Assembly: GCF_002797595.1 (NCBI RefSeq)
Contig: NZ_PGFE01000005.1
Location: 156,811-220,810, forward strand
Origin: Sediminihabitans luteus
Lineage (GTDB): Bacteria; Actinomycetota; Actinomycetes; Actinomycetales; Cellulomonadaceae
Length of the DNA: 64,000 bases
Direction of reading: 5' to 3'
Position 1 is the first letter of the stretch. Each line of letters starts with the position of its first letter. A program made the position numbers and the translations under genes. The notes beneath the pieces were generated by a model. The model searched no databases and was not told the DNA's origin. It worked only from the letters and a program-made list of their open reading frames with translations. Positions 32,901 through 41,601 of the stretch are shown piece after piece.

Positions 32901-34612
32901 CGCTCGCGCGGGTCCTGGATCGACAGCGCGGCCGCGACGATCGCGACCTCGCGCGCGACGCCGCGCCTGGAGCCCTCCCAGATCATGCGCGCGAGGCGCG
33001 GGTCCATGGGCAGCGCTGCGAGCACGCGGCCCGTCTCGGTCAGGCGCTGGCGCCCCGACGCGTCGGCGGTGAGCGCGCCGAGCTCGGTGAGCAGCTGCAC
33101 GCCGTCGCGGATCGCGCGCGTGTCGGGCGGCTCGACGAACGGGAACCGGGCGACGTCGTCGGGCGTCTGGACGACCCCGACCGAGATCATCTGCAGCAGC
33201 ACGGACGCGAGCGAGGTGCGCAGGATCTCGGGCTCGGTGAACGCGGGCCGCGCCTCGAAGTCCTCCTGCGAGTACAGCCGGATCGCGATGCCGTCGGCGA
33301 CGCGCCCCGAGCGCCCGGAGCGCTGGTTGGCGCTGGCCTGCGCGACGGGCTCGATGGGCAGCCGCTGGACCTTGGTCGCCTTGGAGTACCGCGAGATGCG
33401 CGCGGTGCCCGGGTCGATCACGTAGTGGATGCCGGGCACGGTCAGCGACGTCTCGGCGACGTTGGTCGCGAGCACGATGCGCCGCGAGCGGTGCGACTGG
33501 AACACGCGGTGCTGCTCGGCGGCGCTCAGCCGCGAGTACAGCGGCAGGATCTCGACGTGGTCGGGGCGCTTGACGTCGTGCGCACGCTCGCCCAGCCAGC
33601 CCTCGAGTGCGTCCTGCGCGTCGTGGATCTCGCGCTCGCCCGAGAGGAACACGAGGATGTCGCCCGGCCCCTCGGCCATGAGCTCCTTCGCGGCGTCGAC
33701 GATCCCGGTCACGAGGTCGCGCTCCTCGCCCTTGCCGAGGCCGTTGGCCTTCTCGGCGACGAGCGGTCGGTACCGGATCTCGACGGGGTACGTGCGGCCC
33801 GTGACCTCGATGACGGGCGCGGTCGCGGGCACGTCGTCGGACGTCGCGTGGCCGGGTCCGTCGTCGGACGCCGCGTGCTCGGCCCCGGCCAGGTCGTCGG
33901 GGTCGAGCGGGGGCAGGGGGCCGCCGGGCGCGAAGTGCCGTGCGAACCGGGTCGAGTCGATGGTCGCCGACGTGATGACGACCTTGAGGTCGGGCCGCTG
34001 CGGCAGGAGGCGCGTGAGGTACCCGAGCAGGAAGTCGATGTTGAGGCTGCGCTCGTGCGCCTCGTCGATGACGAGCGTGTCGTAGGCGAGCAGCTGGGGG
34101 TCGCGCTGGATCTGCGCGAGCAGGATCCCGTCGGTCATGACCTTGACGAGCGTGCGCTCGGACGACTGGTCGGTGAACCGCACCTGGTACCCGACGATCT
34201 CGCCGAGGGGCGCGGTCGAGCTCCCGTAGATCTCCTCGTTGATCCGTTCGGCGACGGACCGTGCCGCGATCCGTCGCGGCTGCGTGTGCCCGATCTGCCC
34301 GGCCCGGCCGCGACCCAGCTCGAGCAGGATCTTGGGCAGCTGCGTCGTCTTGCCCGAGCCGGTCTCGCCCGCGACGATCACGACCTGGTTCTCGGCGATG
34401 GCGCGCGCGATGTCGTCGCGGCGCGCCGAGACGGGCAGCTGCTCGGGGTAGACGATCGGGGGCACGTCGACGGCGGCGCGCGTCGCGGCCGCGCGGGCGA
34501 GCTGCTCGGCGGTCACGGTGCGCTGGGTGCGCCCGCCCTGGCCGCGCGCGCCGCCCCCGGAGGGCCGGCGTCCGCCGCGTCGTCGGCCGCGCTGGGGATG
34601 GTCGGTGCTCAC
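29990..34612 (-). CDS. hrpA: ATP-dependent RNA helicase HrpA (DEAH box)
   Basis: A 1540-residue DEAH-box helicase. Walker A is GETGSGKTT (residues 82-90), DEAH at about 183-186, motif III SATID, and motif VI QRSGRSGRV. OB-fold and DUF3418-type C-terminal regions follow (segments GIPIVTERKVLWGKVDPEGA, LRVSLFAQQLGTDGPISEKR). It unwinds RNA and is thought to rescue stalled ribosomes in bacteria. It is longer than the roughly 1300-residue E. coli protein because of an Ala/Gly-rich insert after the helicase core (about 640-710) and another near 1185-1245. The GTG at 34612 was chosen; a basic, Arg/Gly-rich N-terminus follows. Confidence 0.95.
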   Translation of the reverse strand: MSTDHPQRGRRRGGRRPSGGGARGQGGRTQRTVTAEQLARAAATRAAVDVPPIVYPEQLPVSARRDDIARAIAENQVVIVAGETGSGKTTQLPKILLELGRGRAGQIGHTQPRRIAARSVAERINEEIYGSSTAPLGEIVGYQVRFTDQSSERTLVKVMTDGILLAQIQRDPQLLAYDTLVIDEAHERSLNIDFLLGYLTRLLPQRPDLKVVITSATIDSTRFARHFAPGGPLPPLDPDDLAGAEHAASDDGPGHATSDDVPATAPVIEVTGRTYPVEIRYRPLVAEKANGLGKGEERDLVTGIVDAAKELMAEGPGDILVFLSGEREIHDAQDALEGWLGERAHDVKRPDHVEILPLYSRLSAAEQHRVFQSHRSRRIVLATNVAETSLTVPGIHYVIDPGTARISRYSKATKVQRLPIEPVAQASANQRSGRSGRVADGIAIRLYSQEDFEARPAFTEPEILRTSLASVLLQMISVGVVQTPDDVARFPFVEPPDTRAIRDGVQLLTELGALTADASGRQRLTETGRVLAALPMDPRLARMIWEGSRRGVAREVAIVAAALSIQDPRERPAEQRAQADQAHARFADATSDFLTYLNLWEYVRTQQRELSSSAFRRLCKAEYINFLRVREWQDVVAQLREMARPLGVDLSHVRGGAGAGTAENRAAAGASDAKGVKSAQTRPGTTDQGHGALSPSTGAPDAADPEDPAGSPSLKHRWDDDAIHRSILAGLLSQIGMQEVNELKASSFAHLKGPAREQAMRRAKKQARNEYLGARGARFAIFPGSPLSKKPPAWVMAGELVETSRLWGRDVARVDPAWAEELAGDLARRTYSEPHWSTRRGAAQAYEKVLLYGIPIVTERKVLWGKVDPEGAREMFLRHALVQGEWTTTHRFFAENQRLLEEAAELEARSRRRGLVVDDDALFAFYDERVPETVVSAAHFDKWWRTARRETPDLLTFTLDQLVPDADQIDTSQFPQTWQQGDLTLPLTYQLSPGSDADGVTVHVPLTVLNRVTPDGFDWMVPGLLDELTTATIRSLPKPVRVQLVPAPDVARDVAAWLREHTPAWEDMTRAGDMAESYRSAFTRAVRALRDVVVPDSAWDGQAERLPAHLRMSFRVTDTRGKAGDVVAVDESQDLLSLQRRLAPQTEAAVRSAVRGAVGAALAEAARSGPAGAAEGLGLAATRGSEVKAGGRHAASTSFDSSASPASLGGDRSDGTPSDAAVALGGQELPHAVVVAERAGLTTWPEGLPDGALPDVVSTDLGGGTVVRGFPALVEERGPKGADTVALRVLADVRLRAEQHARGVRRLLLTECALQSGRITSRWSGTQALTLAASPYRNTEALVADLQLAAVIALTSGGPATGVDAAQVRDAAAYAAARTLVKSRIEDEVHTVVGHVVAALTAARELDGQIRSANSLALLNTLTDVRDQMAGLVGVGFVSATPPERLRHLTRYLRAASYRLEKAATNPNRDAELAWKVHDVEQLYAAARATHAAGPPDAARAAELAEVRWMIEELRVSLFAQQLGTDGPISEKRIRKALAG

Positions 34613-34733
34613 GGTCAGCCATTCTCTCAGCGGGTGCAAGGTGATTGGTCGCGCGCGCCTGCCCGGGGACCGGGAGGCTGCCCAGCAGTCGGGCAGACCA
34701 ACCGGACGTTTCGGGCATGGTTAGGATCGCGCC

Positions 34734-35528
34734 ATGGCCACGTACACGCTGATCGAGCTCGCCGACGCCGCCGGGCTCACGCCCCGCACGGTGCGGTACT
34801 ACCAGGCCACCCGACTCCTGCACGCGCCGCGGCGCGTGGGGCGCCGGGCGCACTACGCCGACGACCACCTCACGAGGCTGCAGCAGGTCCAGGACCTGCG
34901 CGGGCGCGGGCTGCGGCTCGACTCGATCCGCGACGTCCTCGACGCGCGGGCGCAGGGCGAGGCGCCGAGCGCGGCGCTGCTCGGCACCGACTTCGCGACG
35001 TTCGGCTGGTCGGGCGAGCCGTCCGCGAGCTACACGATCGGGCAGCTCGCGGAGTTCCTCGGCGAGCAGAACCTCGGGCTCGTCGGCGCGCTCGAGCAGT
35101 ACGGCTACCTCGTGCGCCGCGAGACCGACGACGGCACCGTCTGGGACGCCGAGGACGTCCCGGTGCTGCGCTGCGCGCTGCAGCTCGTCGAGCTCGGCAC
35201 CGACCTCGAGCTCGCCGCCCGCTCGCGCGAGCTGATCCGTGCGCGCGTCGCGGCGCTCGCGGACGAGCTCATCGGGCTGTGGGCGGTCGAGTCGGGCGGC
35301 CTCTACGAGGGAGAGGTCACGACCGAGGAGCTCATGCTCAACCTCGAGCGCATCCGGGCGATCACGACGCAGACCGTCGCGCACACGACCGCGGTTGCGA
35401 TGGGTCGTGCGGTCCCGCGCACCGACGAGATCGTCGCGGGGGTGCGCTCAGCTCCCGGCGGTGCGCCCGCGGAGGGTGTCGATGCGCTCGCCGAGGGCGA
35501 CGAGGCTCGAGGGGACGCCGACGCCTGA
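34734..35528 (+). CDS. MerR-family transcriptional regulator
   Basis: A 264-residue regulator with a MerR-type winged helix at the N-terminus (YTLIELADAAGLTPRTVRYY, then LLHAPRRVGRRAHYADDHLT), and a long C-terminal helical part. The middle segment SYTIGQLAEFLGEQNLGLVG resembles a second MerR-like helix-turn-helix. The effector domain is not recognised and no metal-binding Cys are visible. Its last 81 bp run antisense to the 3' end of the convergent gene at 35448-36008, an unusual amount of overlap. Confidence 0.85.
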   Translation: MATYTLIELADAAGLTPRTVRYYQATRLLHAPRRVGRRAHYADDHLTRLQQVQDLRGRGLRLDSIRDVLDARAQGEAPSAALLGTDFATFGWSGEPSASYTIGQLAEFLGEQNLGLVGALEQYGYLVRRETDDGTVWDAEDVPVLRCALQLVELGTDLELAARSRELIRARVAALADELIGLWAVESGGLYEGEVTTEELMLNLERIRAITTQTVAHTTAVAMGRAVPRTDEIVAGVRSAPGGAPAEGVDALAEGDEARGDADA

Positions 35529-36008
35529 CTCGTCGAGCGCGCTCGTGACGTAGCGCAGCTGGGCCGAGGCGGCGTCGAGCGCGACCTGCGCGTCGGCGAG
35601 CTCGACGCTCGCGCGCAGCTCGGGGTCGGTGATGCTCGTCGTCCCGGACTCGGGGGAGCGTGCGGCGTCGTCGGCGGCGGCGAGGGCCGAGACCGCCTGC
35701 TCGGTCGCGGCACGCGCCGAGGCGACGGCGTCGCCGACCTCGGCCTGGAGCGTGCCGAGGAGCCGGCGGACGTCGTCGTCGACCTGCGCGAGCGAGAGCG
35801 TGATCGCGTCGGTGTGGGTGCGTGCCGCCGCGATGACCTGCTGCACCGACGAGGCGGCCGCGGTGGGCGCCCCGACGAACGGGAGCATGGTCGCGAGCGC
35901 GAGGATCCCTGCCGCGGCGAAGCGTGCCGCGGGGTTGGTCGTCCCGGGCCGCGCGGAGGCGGGTGCCGCGAGGTGCGCGGCGCTGCGAGATGTCGACGTC
36001 GACGTCAT
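35448..36008 (-). CDS. secreted small helical protein
   Basis: A 186-residue protein with a signal-like N-terminus (hydrophobic RFAAAGILALATMLPFVGAP, likely cleavage near AAASS) and an Ala-rich helical remainder (VQQVIAAARTHTDAITLSLA, DDVRRLLGTLQAEVGDAVAS). Function not recognised. A rare AT-rich stretch with seven T residues (36059-36065) lies upstream and may mark its promoter. Its 3' end overlaps the MerR gene by 81 bp on the opposite strand. The lipoprotein at 36116 is on the same strand just upstream and is also helical and secreted. Confidence 0.7.
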   Translation of the reverse strand: MTSTSTSRSAAHLAAPASARPGTTNPAARFAAAGILALATMLPFVGAPTAAASSVQQVIAAARTHTDAITLSLAQVDDDVRRLLGTLQAEVGDAVASARAATEQAVSALAAADDAARSPESGTTSITDPELRASVELADAQVALDAASAQLRYVTSALDESGVGVPSSLVALGERIDTLRGRTAGS

Positions 36009-36115
36009 GCGTCCATCTTCGACGACGAACCTGCGTGCCAGCAGGGATTCACCGATCTTTTTTTGTGAAGACTTCGCACTAACAGGGTGACGAAAGCCGC
36101 ATCCTTCGCGAAAGG

Positions 36116-36607
36116 TCAGGAGCGAGCGTCGTCGACCACAGTGCTCAGGTCGTCGACCTGCGTCTTGAGGTCCTCGAGCTTGCCCGTCACGTCACCCGCC
36201 GTGTCGCCTGCCTTCGCGGTCACGTCGTCGAGCGTCGCGGATGCGTCGTCGAGCCGGCCCTGCGCGTCGGCGAGGCGCTCCTCGGCGTCGGCGCGCGCGT
36301 CACCCGTCGCGGTCTTGAGGTCCTCGAGCGCGGTCTGCGCGTCGGCGGCCGCCGTCTCGGCCTGGTCCACCGCGTCCTGCGCGCTCGTGCGCAGGTCGGA
36401 CGGGAGCGACGTGATCGCGTCCTTGAGGTCCGCCGCGTCGCCGGTGATCGTCTCGACCTGGCTCTTGGCGTCGTCGACGAATCCCTGCAGCGCGGTGCCG
36501 TCGAGGGTGAGGCCGTCCTCGCCGCACGCGGCGAGCGTCGCGGCCCCTCCGGCGGCGAGTGCGACGACGAGGGTCCCACGGGCGAGTCGGTGTCCGATGG
36601 TGTTCAT
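36116..36607 (-). CDS. small coiled-coil lipoprotein
   Basis: A 163-residue lipoprotein: signal with a hydrophobic core (TLVVALAAGGAATLAACG), lipobox LAAC (Cys about residue 28), then an almost wholly helical, acidic region with recurrent AxAD/AQ and LxDA patterns (EERLADAQGRLDDASATLDD). It resembles small coiled-coil envelope proteins. Function unknown. It is divergent from the M15 peptidase, with 180 bp between the starts. Confidence 0.8.
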   Translation of the reverse strand: MNTIGHRLARGTLVVALAAGGAATLAACGEDGLTLDGTALQGFVDDAKSQVETITGDAADLKDAITSLPSDLRTSAQDAVDQAETAAADAQTALEDLKTATGDARADAEERLADAQGRLDDASATLDDVTAKAGDTAGDVTGKLEDLKTQVDDLSTVVDDARS

Positions 36608-36787
36608 GAGGCTTAGTCTGTACCACTCACGAGGGTGTGGTTGGTCCGGTGAATCCCGGTTGGACACGAGATGAACCAGGGTGAAGGTTCGATCCCCAGG
36701 GTCGCGCCCGGCCGGACTGTGCCGCACCCTGGGAAGAGCGCAGGGCGACGACGGGGTGCACGGGTGCGGACTGACCACGAGACACGG

Positions 36788-38698
36788 ATGGCGCGCAAGG
36801 CCACGGCCGGGCGTGCGTCGGTCGCTGCCCTGAGCGCGTTCGGCATCGCGACCATGGCCGTCGGCGGCGCCGGCGTCGCCGGGATCGACCTCGCCGGCCT
36901 CCTCGACCCCGGGTCCTCGGACGCCGCGGCGCCGGGCCCCGTCGCGGACGACCTCGCGCCCGCCGTCGTCCCCGTCAGCACGCAGGGCTACGTCGACCGC
37001 ACGAGCGTCGTCGCCCTCCTCGACGTCGCCGAGGCGCGGCTCGCGGCCGACCCGGCCGCCGCGTCGTCCTCGCTCGCCCAGGCCCGCTCCGAGCTCGGCA
37101 TGCTGCTCGCGACCTACGACGCGCAGCTGCACGCCTCGGTCGCCGCCCCCGACCCCCAGGTGCTGGGGCTGCGGAACCGCGCGCCCGCGCCGGCCCCGGC
37201 CGACGCCGACGAGCCGGGCCTCGAGGCCGCCGACCCGGGGGTGCCCACGGTGCCCGCGCCCGTGGCCCCCGCCAGCCCCGCGCCGTCCGACCCGGAGGAC
37301 GTCGGTCCTGACGCGCCGGACGGGAGCGACCCGCTCGACGTCCGCCCGGACGACGTCCAGACCGTCGCCCGCGCGGTCACCGACCCGGCGGGCGACGAAG
37401 GCCTGCCCGGCGCCCAGGGGCTCGCGCTCGACGCGATGACCGGCCGGTCCGCCGACGACGCGGCCGTCACACCCGCGGACGACGCGCCCGTGGAGGACGC
37501 GCCCGCGGAGGATGCCGCCGCCGCTGACCCACGCGACGCAGATACACCCGACGCAGACCCCGATGCTGACGCACCTGGCACCGAGGAGCCCGAGGCCCTG
37601 CCCCGCGTCTCGCTCGACGCCGAGGGCGAGCACCGCCCGGTGCGCTGGGACGACGTGGTGAGCGCGGCCGAGCGGCTCGCGTACCTGGTCGATTCGGGCG
37701 AGGTGCCCGCCGCGCCCTCGGTCGACGTGACCGACCCGACGGCGCTCCCGGACTCCGTGATCGCGGCACTCCCGCTCGAGGAGCAGCTCACCGCGATCGT
37801 CGTGAAGTACTCGGCGCAGACCGCGGGCTACCTCAACGGGGCGATCCCGACGTCCGCGCTCTGCCCGCTCACGTTCGCCCCCGGACACATGCTGCGCTGC
37901 GACGCCGCCGACCGCCTCAACGCGCTCTCGGCCGCGTACGAGGAGGAGTTCGGTCGTCCCATCCCGATCTCGGACTCGTACCGCACCTACGACGAGCAGG
38001 TCAGCCTGTACGCGACCAAGCGCGCGCTCGCGGCCGTGCCCGGCACCTCGAACCACGGGTGGGGCCTCGCGGTCGACATCGGCGCGCCCGTGTCGTCGGG
38101 ACGCACGGCCGAGTACGCGTGGCTGCGCGCGCACGGGCCCGCCTACGGCTGGGACAACCCGACCTGGGCCCGGCTCGACGGGTCGAAGCCCGAGCCCTGG
38201 CACTTCGAGTTCTACGCGGGCGGCGTGCTGCCGACCGACCTCGACGCGTCGGCCCGTGCGTACCCGGGCGGCACGGCGTCAGGCGGCGGCAAGGGAACGT
38301 CCGGCAAGGACACGTCCGGCAAGGACTCGGCCGGCAAGGACGGCACGGGCAAGGACTCGGCCGGCAAGGACGACCCCACGGGGGGCGACACGCCGTCGAC
38401 CCCGGCGAAGCCGACGAAACCGTCCCCGAAGCCGACGCCCGGCGTCACCCCGACGCCCACGCCGACCCCGAAGCCGACGCCGAAGCCGACGCCGACCCCC
38501 ACGCCCACCCCGACGCCGACACCCACGCCGGTCGTGACGCCCACCCCGACGCCCGAGCCCTCGCCGGTCGTGACGCCCACCCCGACCCCCGACCCTGAGC
38601 CCGAGCCGACCCCGACCCCGGCGGAGTCCCAGGACCCGGCCGACGGCACCCAGCAGACGGACGCGACGACGGCCCGGGAGGAGTCCGCGGACTCGTAG
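36788..38698 (+). CDS. secreted M15 D-alanyl-D-alanine carboxypeptidase with repetitive tail
   Basis: A 636-residue exported protein. The signal segment ([20 protein letters not shown]) is followed by an Asp/Ala/Pro-rich region and then an M15/VanY-type peptidase domain with zinc motif [10 protein letters not shown] (residues 421-430; His423, Asp430) and WHFE (471-474, His472). After the domain come five 5-residue SGKDT-type repeats (about 504-528) and a long Pro-Thr-rich tail (about 550-620) that ends the protein. Cellulomonas PT linkers normally join two domains; here nothing follows. It should trim peptidoglycan stem peptides at the wall. The ATG at 36788 is preferred; a GTG at 36764 is an alternative. 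Confidence 0.85.
   Translation: MARKATAGRASVAALSAFGIATMAVGGAGVAGIDLAGLLDPGSSDAAAPGPVADDLAPAVVPVSTQGYVDRTSVVALLDVAEARLAADPAAASSSLAQARSELGMLLATYDAQLHASVAAPDPQVLGLRNRAPAPAPADADEPGLEAADPGVPTVPAPVAPASPAPSDPEDVGPDAPDGSDPLDVRPDDVQTVARAVTDPAGDEGLPGAQGLALDAMTGRSADDAAVTPADDAPVEDAPAEDAAAADPRDADTPDADPDADAPGTEEPEALPRVSLDAEGEHRPVRWDDVVSAAERLAYLVDSGEVPAAPSVDVTDPTALPDSVIAALPLEEQLTAIVVKYSAQTAGYLNGAIPTSALCPLTFAPGHMLRCDAADRLNALSAAYEEEFGRPIPISDSYRTYDEQVSLYATKRALAAVPGTSNHGWGLAVDIGAPVSSGRTAEYAWLRAHGPAYGWDNPTWARLDGSKPEPWHFEFYAGGVLPTDLDASARAYPGGTASGGGKGTSGKDTSGKDSAGKDGTGKDSAGKDDPTGGDTPSTPAKPTKPSPKPTPGVTPTPTPTPKPTPKPTPTPTPTPTPTPTPVVTPTPTPEPSPVVTPTPTPDPEPEPTPTPAESQDPADGTQQTDATTAREESADS
38297..38371 (+). repeat. 15-bp in-frame minisatellite in the M15 gene
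   Basis: Five tandem 15-bp units (ACGTCCGGCAAGGAC and variants) encode [10 protein letters not shown]-like pentapeptides. A Pro-Thr coding stretch of 6-bp repeats follows at about 38440-38620. Confidence 0.9.
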
Positions 38699-38708
38699 GC
38701 TGACCGAC

Positions 38709-39311
38709 GTGGATGCACGGACGCAGGGTGACACGACGCACGGTGACATGACGCACGCTGACGAGAAGCACGCTGACAAGAAGCACGGTGTCAACGCGTG
38801 GCGGCAGGTCGTCGCGGCGCTCGCGGACGACGGCCGCCTTGCGCTGTTCGGCGCGCTCGTGACCGCGGCCGCGCAGGACGCCCCGCTGCGGCGCGAGGAC
38901 CTCTCGACCGACCAGCGTCGTCGCCTCGCCCCGCTCGTGGCCGCGGGGATCGTGGCGGACGACGCGGGCGGGCTCGTCCCGCGTCCCGGGCGGTTCCGGG
39001 AGCTGCTGGTGGCGGCGTCGTCGGCCGAGCCCGTCCCCGCGGCCGGGCCCGAGCGGTTCCTCGTCGCCGGCCGGCTCGAGAGCATGCCGCGCCGCCGGGA
39101 CGACCGGGACGCCGTCGTCCGCCTGCTCGCGACGGCGGCGCTGCCGCTGCAGGAGCCCACCGACGAGCGCTCGCTCATGCGCGTGCTCGCGGGCCTCGCG
39201 GACGACCCCGTGGGGTTGCGGCGTGCCATGGTCGACGCGGGACTCGTGCAGCGCACCGCGGACGGGTCGTCGTACTGGCGCACGACCGTCACGGAGCACG
39301 ACGGCGTGTGA
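38709..39311 (+). CDS. DUF2087-domain protein with His-rich repeats
   Basis: A 200-residue cytoplasmic protein. The C-terminal part matches DUF2087: RFLVAGRLESMPRRRDDRDA, then MRVLAGLADDPVGLRRAMVD and GLVQRTADGSSYWR, usually linked to small transcription-factor-like proteins. The middle has a winged-helix look (VVAALADDGRLALFGALVTA). The N-terminus is encoded by five 15-bp repeats (38721-38795) giving THGDM, THADE and KHADK, rich in His and charged residues. The start is GTG at 38709. Confidence 0.75.
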   Translation: MDARTQGDTTHGDMTHADEKHADKKHGVNAWRQVVAALADDGRLALFGALVTAAAQDAPLRREDLSTDQRRRLAPLVAAGIVADDAGGLVPRPGRFRELLVAASSAEPVPAAGPERFLVAGRLESMPRRRDDRDAVVRLLATAALPLQEPTDERSLMRVLAGLADDPVGLRRAMVDAGLVQRTADGSSYWRTTVTEHDGV

Positions 39312-39368
39312 CGCGCCCCTCGGGCTCCCCGCGGGCGGACGTCGGGGGGCGGGCCTAGGGTCGGACGC

Positions 39369-39839
39369 GTGAGCGAGCAGCGCGTGGTCGAGGCCCTCGA
39401 CGCCCTGGGCGTCGCGTACGAGGTCACGCGCCACGGCCCGGTGGGGTCGCTCGAGGAGGCTGCCGCAGCGCGCGGCGTGGCCCCGGGGGACCTGCTCAAG
39501 ACCCTCGTGGTGCGGCGCGGCGAGGGCGACCACCTGCTCGTGCTCGTCCCGGGCGGTCGGTCGATCTCCTGGTCCGCGCTGCGTGAGCTGCTCGGCGTCT
39601 CGCGCCTGTCGATGCCCGACGCGGCGGGCGCCAAGGACGCCACGGGGTTCGAGCGCGGCACCATCACGCCCTTCGGCACGCTCGTCCCGCTGCCGGTGGT
39701 CGCCGACGTGCGGGCCGTCGAGCCGCGACGTACCGTCTCGATCGGCGGTGGCGCGCACGGCGTCGGGGTGAGCCTCGACTCGGGCGACCTCGTGCGGGTC
39801 CTGGATGCGCGCGTGGCCGACGTGACCACCACGGCGTAG
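39369..39839 (+). CDS. YbaK/EbsC-type aminoacyl-tRNA deacylase
   Basis: A 156-residue YbaK-domain protein that likely hydrolyses mischarged tRNA such as Cys-tRNA(Pro). Markers: ALGVAYEVTRHGPVGSLEEA, DLLKTLVVRRGEGDHLLVLV with the conserved Lys about residue 44, DATGFERGTITPFG and the late IGGGAHGVGVSL. Length is normal. GTG start. A 7-bp-arm hairpin follows the stop. Confidence 0.88.
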   Translation: MSEQRVVEALDALGVAYEVTRHGPVGSLEEAAAARGVAPGDLLKTLVVRRGEGDHLLVLVPGGRSISWSALRELLGVSRLSMPDAAGAKDATGFERGTITPFGTLVPLPVVADVRAVEPRRTVSIGGGAHGVGVSLDSGDLVRVLDARVADVTTTA

Positions 39840-39872
39840 CGCATCGTCCACACGAACGAGGCGAAACGCTTG

Positions 39873-39892
39873 CCAGATGGTGGAACATCTGG
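39873..39892. terminator. inverted repeat between the YbaK and STAS genes
   Basis: CCAGATG-GTGGAA-CATCTGG, perfect 7-bp arms, 34 bp after the YbaK stop and 53 bp before the STAS start. It may be a terminator for the first gene or an operator for the second. There is no T-tract. Confidence 0.4.
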
Positions 39893-39944
39893 GGACACTC
39901 AGGCGTTCGACACAGAGAAACCTTGAACGGAGCACCATCCAGCC

Positions 39945-40286
39945 ATGACTGAAACCCAGGTCGCGGGCGGCATCAGCGCCGCAGCGACCGACACCGGCAC
40001 CGTCGTCACCCTGTGGGGCGAGGTCGACGCAGCGTTGCGCGACCAGGCGAGCGTCGCCATGACCACCCTCGTCGGAGCGGACGGCCCCATCGCCGTGGAC
40101 GTCCGCCGCGTCGAGTTCATCGACTCGTCGGGTCTCGCCTTCATCCTGCAGGTCTACATGATCGGCCAGGAGGCGGGCATCGACGTGACCCTGCGCGACC
40201 CGTCGCGCGAGCTCGAGGACCTCCTCGAGATGATCGGCATGGGCGGGCAGATCCCCGTCGAGCGCACCGCGCCCGTCGACGCCTGA
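39945..40286 (+). CDS. STAS-domain anti-anti-sigma-like protein
   Basis: A 113-residue STAS domain. The phosphorylatable site is in VEFIDSSGLAFILQVYM (about residues 48-64, Ser54 or Ser55), as in SpoIIAA/RsbV. Such proteins release a sigma factor by binding its anti-sigma when dephosphorylated. No anti-sigma kinase or phosphatase is adjacent, so its partners are elsewhere. It stands alone, 55 bp before sbcD. Confidence 0.9.
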   Translation: MTETQVAGGISAAATDTGTVVTLWGEVDAALRDQASVAMTTLVGADGPIAVDVRRVEFIDSSGLAFILQVYMIGQEAGIDVTLRDPSRELEDLLEMIGMGGQIPVERTAPVDA

Positions 40287-40341
40287 CCCGGGCGCCCCGC
40301 GGGCTCCCGAGCCTGTCGGTGGCGACCGCTAGGTTCGGCGC

Positions 40342-41601
40342 ATGCGCATCCTGCACACGTCGGACTGGCACCTCGGTCGCACGCTGCACGGCGTCGACCT
40401 GCTCGAGCACCAGGCCGCGTACCTCGACCACCTGGTCGAGCTCGCGCGTGACGAGGACGTCGACGCGGTGCTCGTCGCGGGCGACGTGTACGACCGCGCG
40501 ATCCCGCCCGTCGAGGCCGTCACGCTGCTCTCGGACGCGGTGCGACGCCTCGCCGAGCACGCGCACGTCGTGCTGACCTCGGGCAACCACGACTCCGCGG
40601 TGCGCCTCGGGTTCGGGGCCGCGCTCATGCGTCCCGAGGTGCACATCCGTGCGGCGGTCGCGGGCGTTGCCGACCCGGTCGTCGTGCCCGCGCGCGACGG
40701 CGGTGCGCCCGCGCTCGTCTACGCCCTGCCGTACCTCGACCCCGACGCGTGCCGGGCCTCCCTCGCCGACCCGCCGACCGACCCTGGCGCCGCGCCCGTG
40801 CTGCTCGCGCGTTCGCACGAGGCTGTCATGTCGGCCGCGGTGCGTCGCGTCGCCGCCGACCTCGCGCGCCGCCGTGCGCTGCCCCCGGGCGCCGACGCCG
40901 GGCCGCACGCGCCCGCGGTGCTCATGGGCCACGCGTTCGTCGTGGGCGGGCAGGCCTCGGAGTCCGAACGCGACATCCGGGTGGGTGGCGTCGACGCGGT
41001 GCCCGCGGGCGTGTTCGCGGGCGCGGGCCTCGACTACCTCGCGCTCGGGCACCTGCACGGCCCGCAGGCCGTGAGCGTCCCGGCGGACGGCGCGCCGACC
41101 CTCGCGCGCTACTCGGGCTCGCCGCTCGCGTACTCGTTCTCGGAGATGCACCAGAAGAAGTCGACCGTGCTGCTCGACCTGCGTGAGCACGGGCCTCTCG
41201 GCGAGGCCGGGGACGCAGGTGCAGGGTCGTCGGCCGAGCTCGTGCCCGCCCCCGTGCCGCGGCGGCTCGCCGACCTCACGGGCCCGCTCGACGACCTGCT
41301 GGGTGCGGCAGGGGCCGACCACGTCGACGACTGGCTCCGGGTGACCGTGACCGACGCCGCGCGACCCACCGAGCTCGTGGCCCGCGTCAAGGCGCGGTTC
41401 CCGCACGCCCTGCAGGTCAAGCACCAGCCCGCCGCGCCGGTCGAGCGCGAGACGATCGCCGTGGTGGGCACGGCCGCCGACCCGCTCGTCGTGGCGCGCG
41501 ACTTCGTGGACCACGTGACCGGGGCGCCGCCGTCCGACGCGGAGACCGCGGTGCTGCGCGACGCGCTCGAGGCCGCCCTCGCGAGCGAGCGGAGCGCCTG
41601 A
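40342..41601 (+). CDS. sbcD: SbcD, nuclease subunit of SbcCD
   Basis: A 419-residue metallophosphoesterase-type nuclease. Motifs in order: HTSDWHLGR (residues 4-12), VLVAGDVYDRAIPP, TSGNHDSAVRLG, and the late VLMGHAFVVGG and LALGHLHGPQ. With SbcC it cleaves DNA hairpins and ends. Its stop overlaps the sbcC start by 1 bp (TGATG), giving translational coupling. Length is typical for actinobacterial SbcD. Confidence 0.95.
   Translation: MRILHTSDWHLGRTLHGVDLLEHQAAYLDHLVELARDEDVDAVLVAGDVYDRAIPPVEAVTLLSDAVRRLAEHAHVVLTSGNHDSAVRLGFGAALMRPEVHIRAAVAGVADPVVVPARDGGAPALVYALPYLDPDACRASLADPPTDPGAAPVLLARSHEAVMSAAVRRVAADLARRRALPPGADAGPHAPAVLMGHAFVVGGQASESERDIRVGGVDAVPAGVFAGAGLDYLALGHLHGPQAVSVPADGAPTLARYSGSPLAYSFSEMHQKKSTVLLDLREHGPLGEAGDAGAGSSAELVPAPVPRRLADLTGPLDDLLGAAGADHVDDWLRVTVTDAARPTELVARVKARFPHALQVKHQPAAPVERETIAVVGTAADPLVVARDFVDHVTGAPPSDAETAVLRDALEAALASERSA

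Noticed and set aside
31286..35548. A 1420-codon plus-strand frame opposite hrpA
   Set aside because: Shadow of hrpA; hrpA has Walker A, DEAH and later motifs in order.
38440..38620. Possible CRISPR-like periodic repeat
   Set aside because: The period is 6-12 bp and it encodes a Pro-Thr tail in frame; no spacers. No CRISPR array was seen anywhere in the window.
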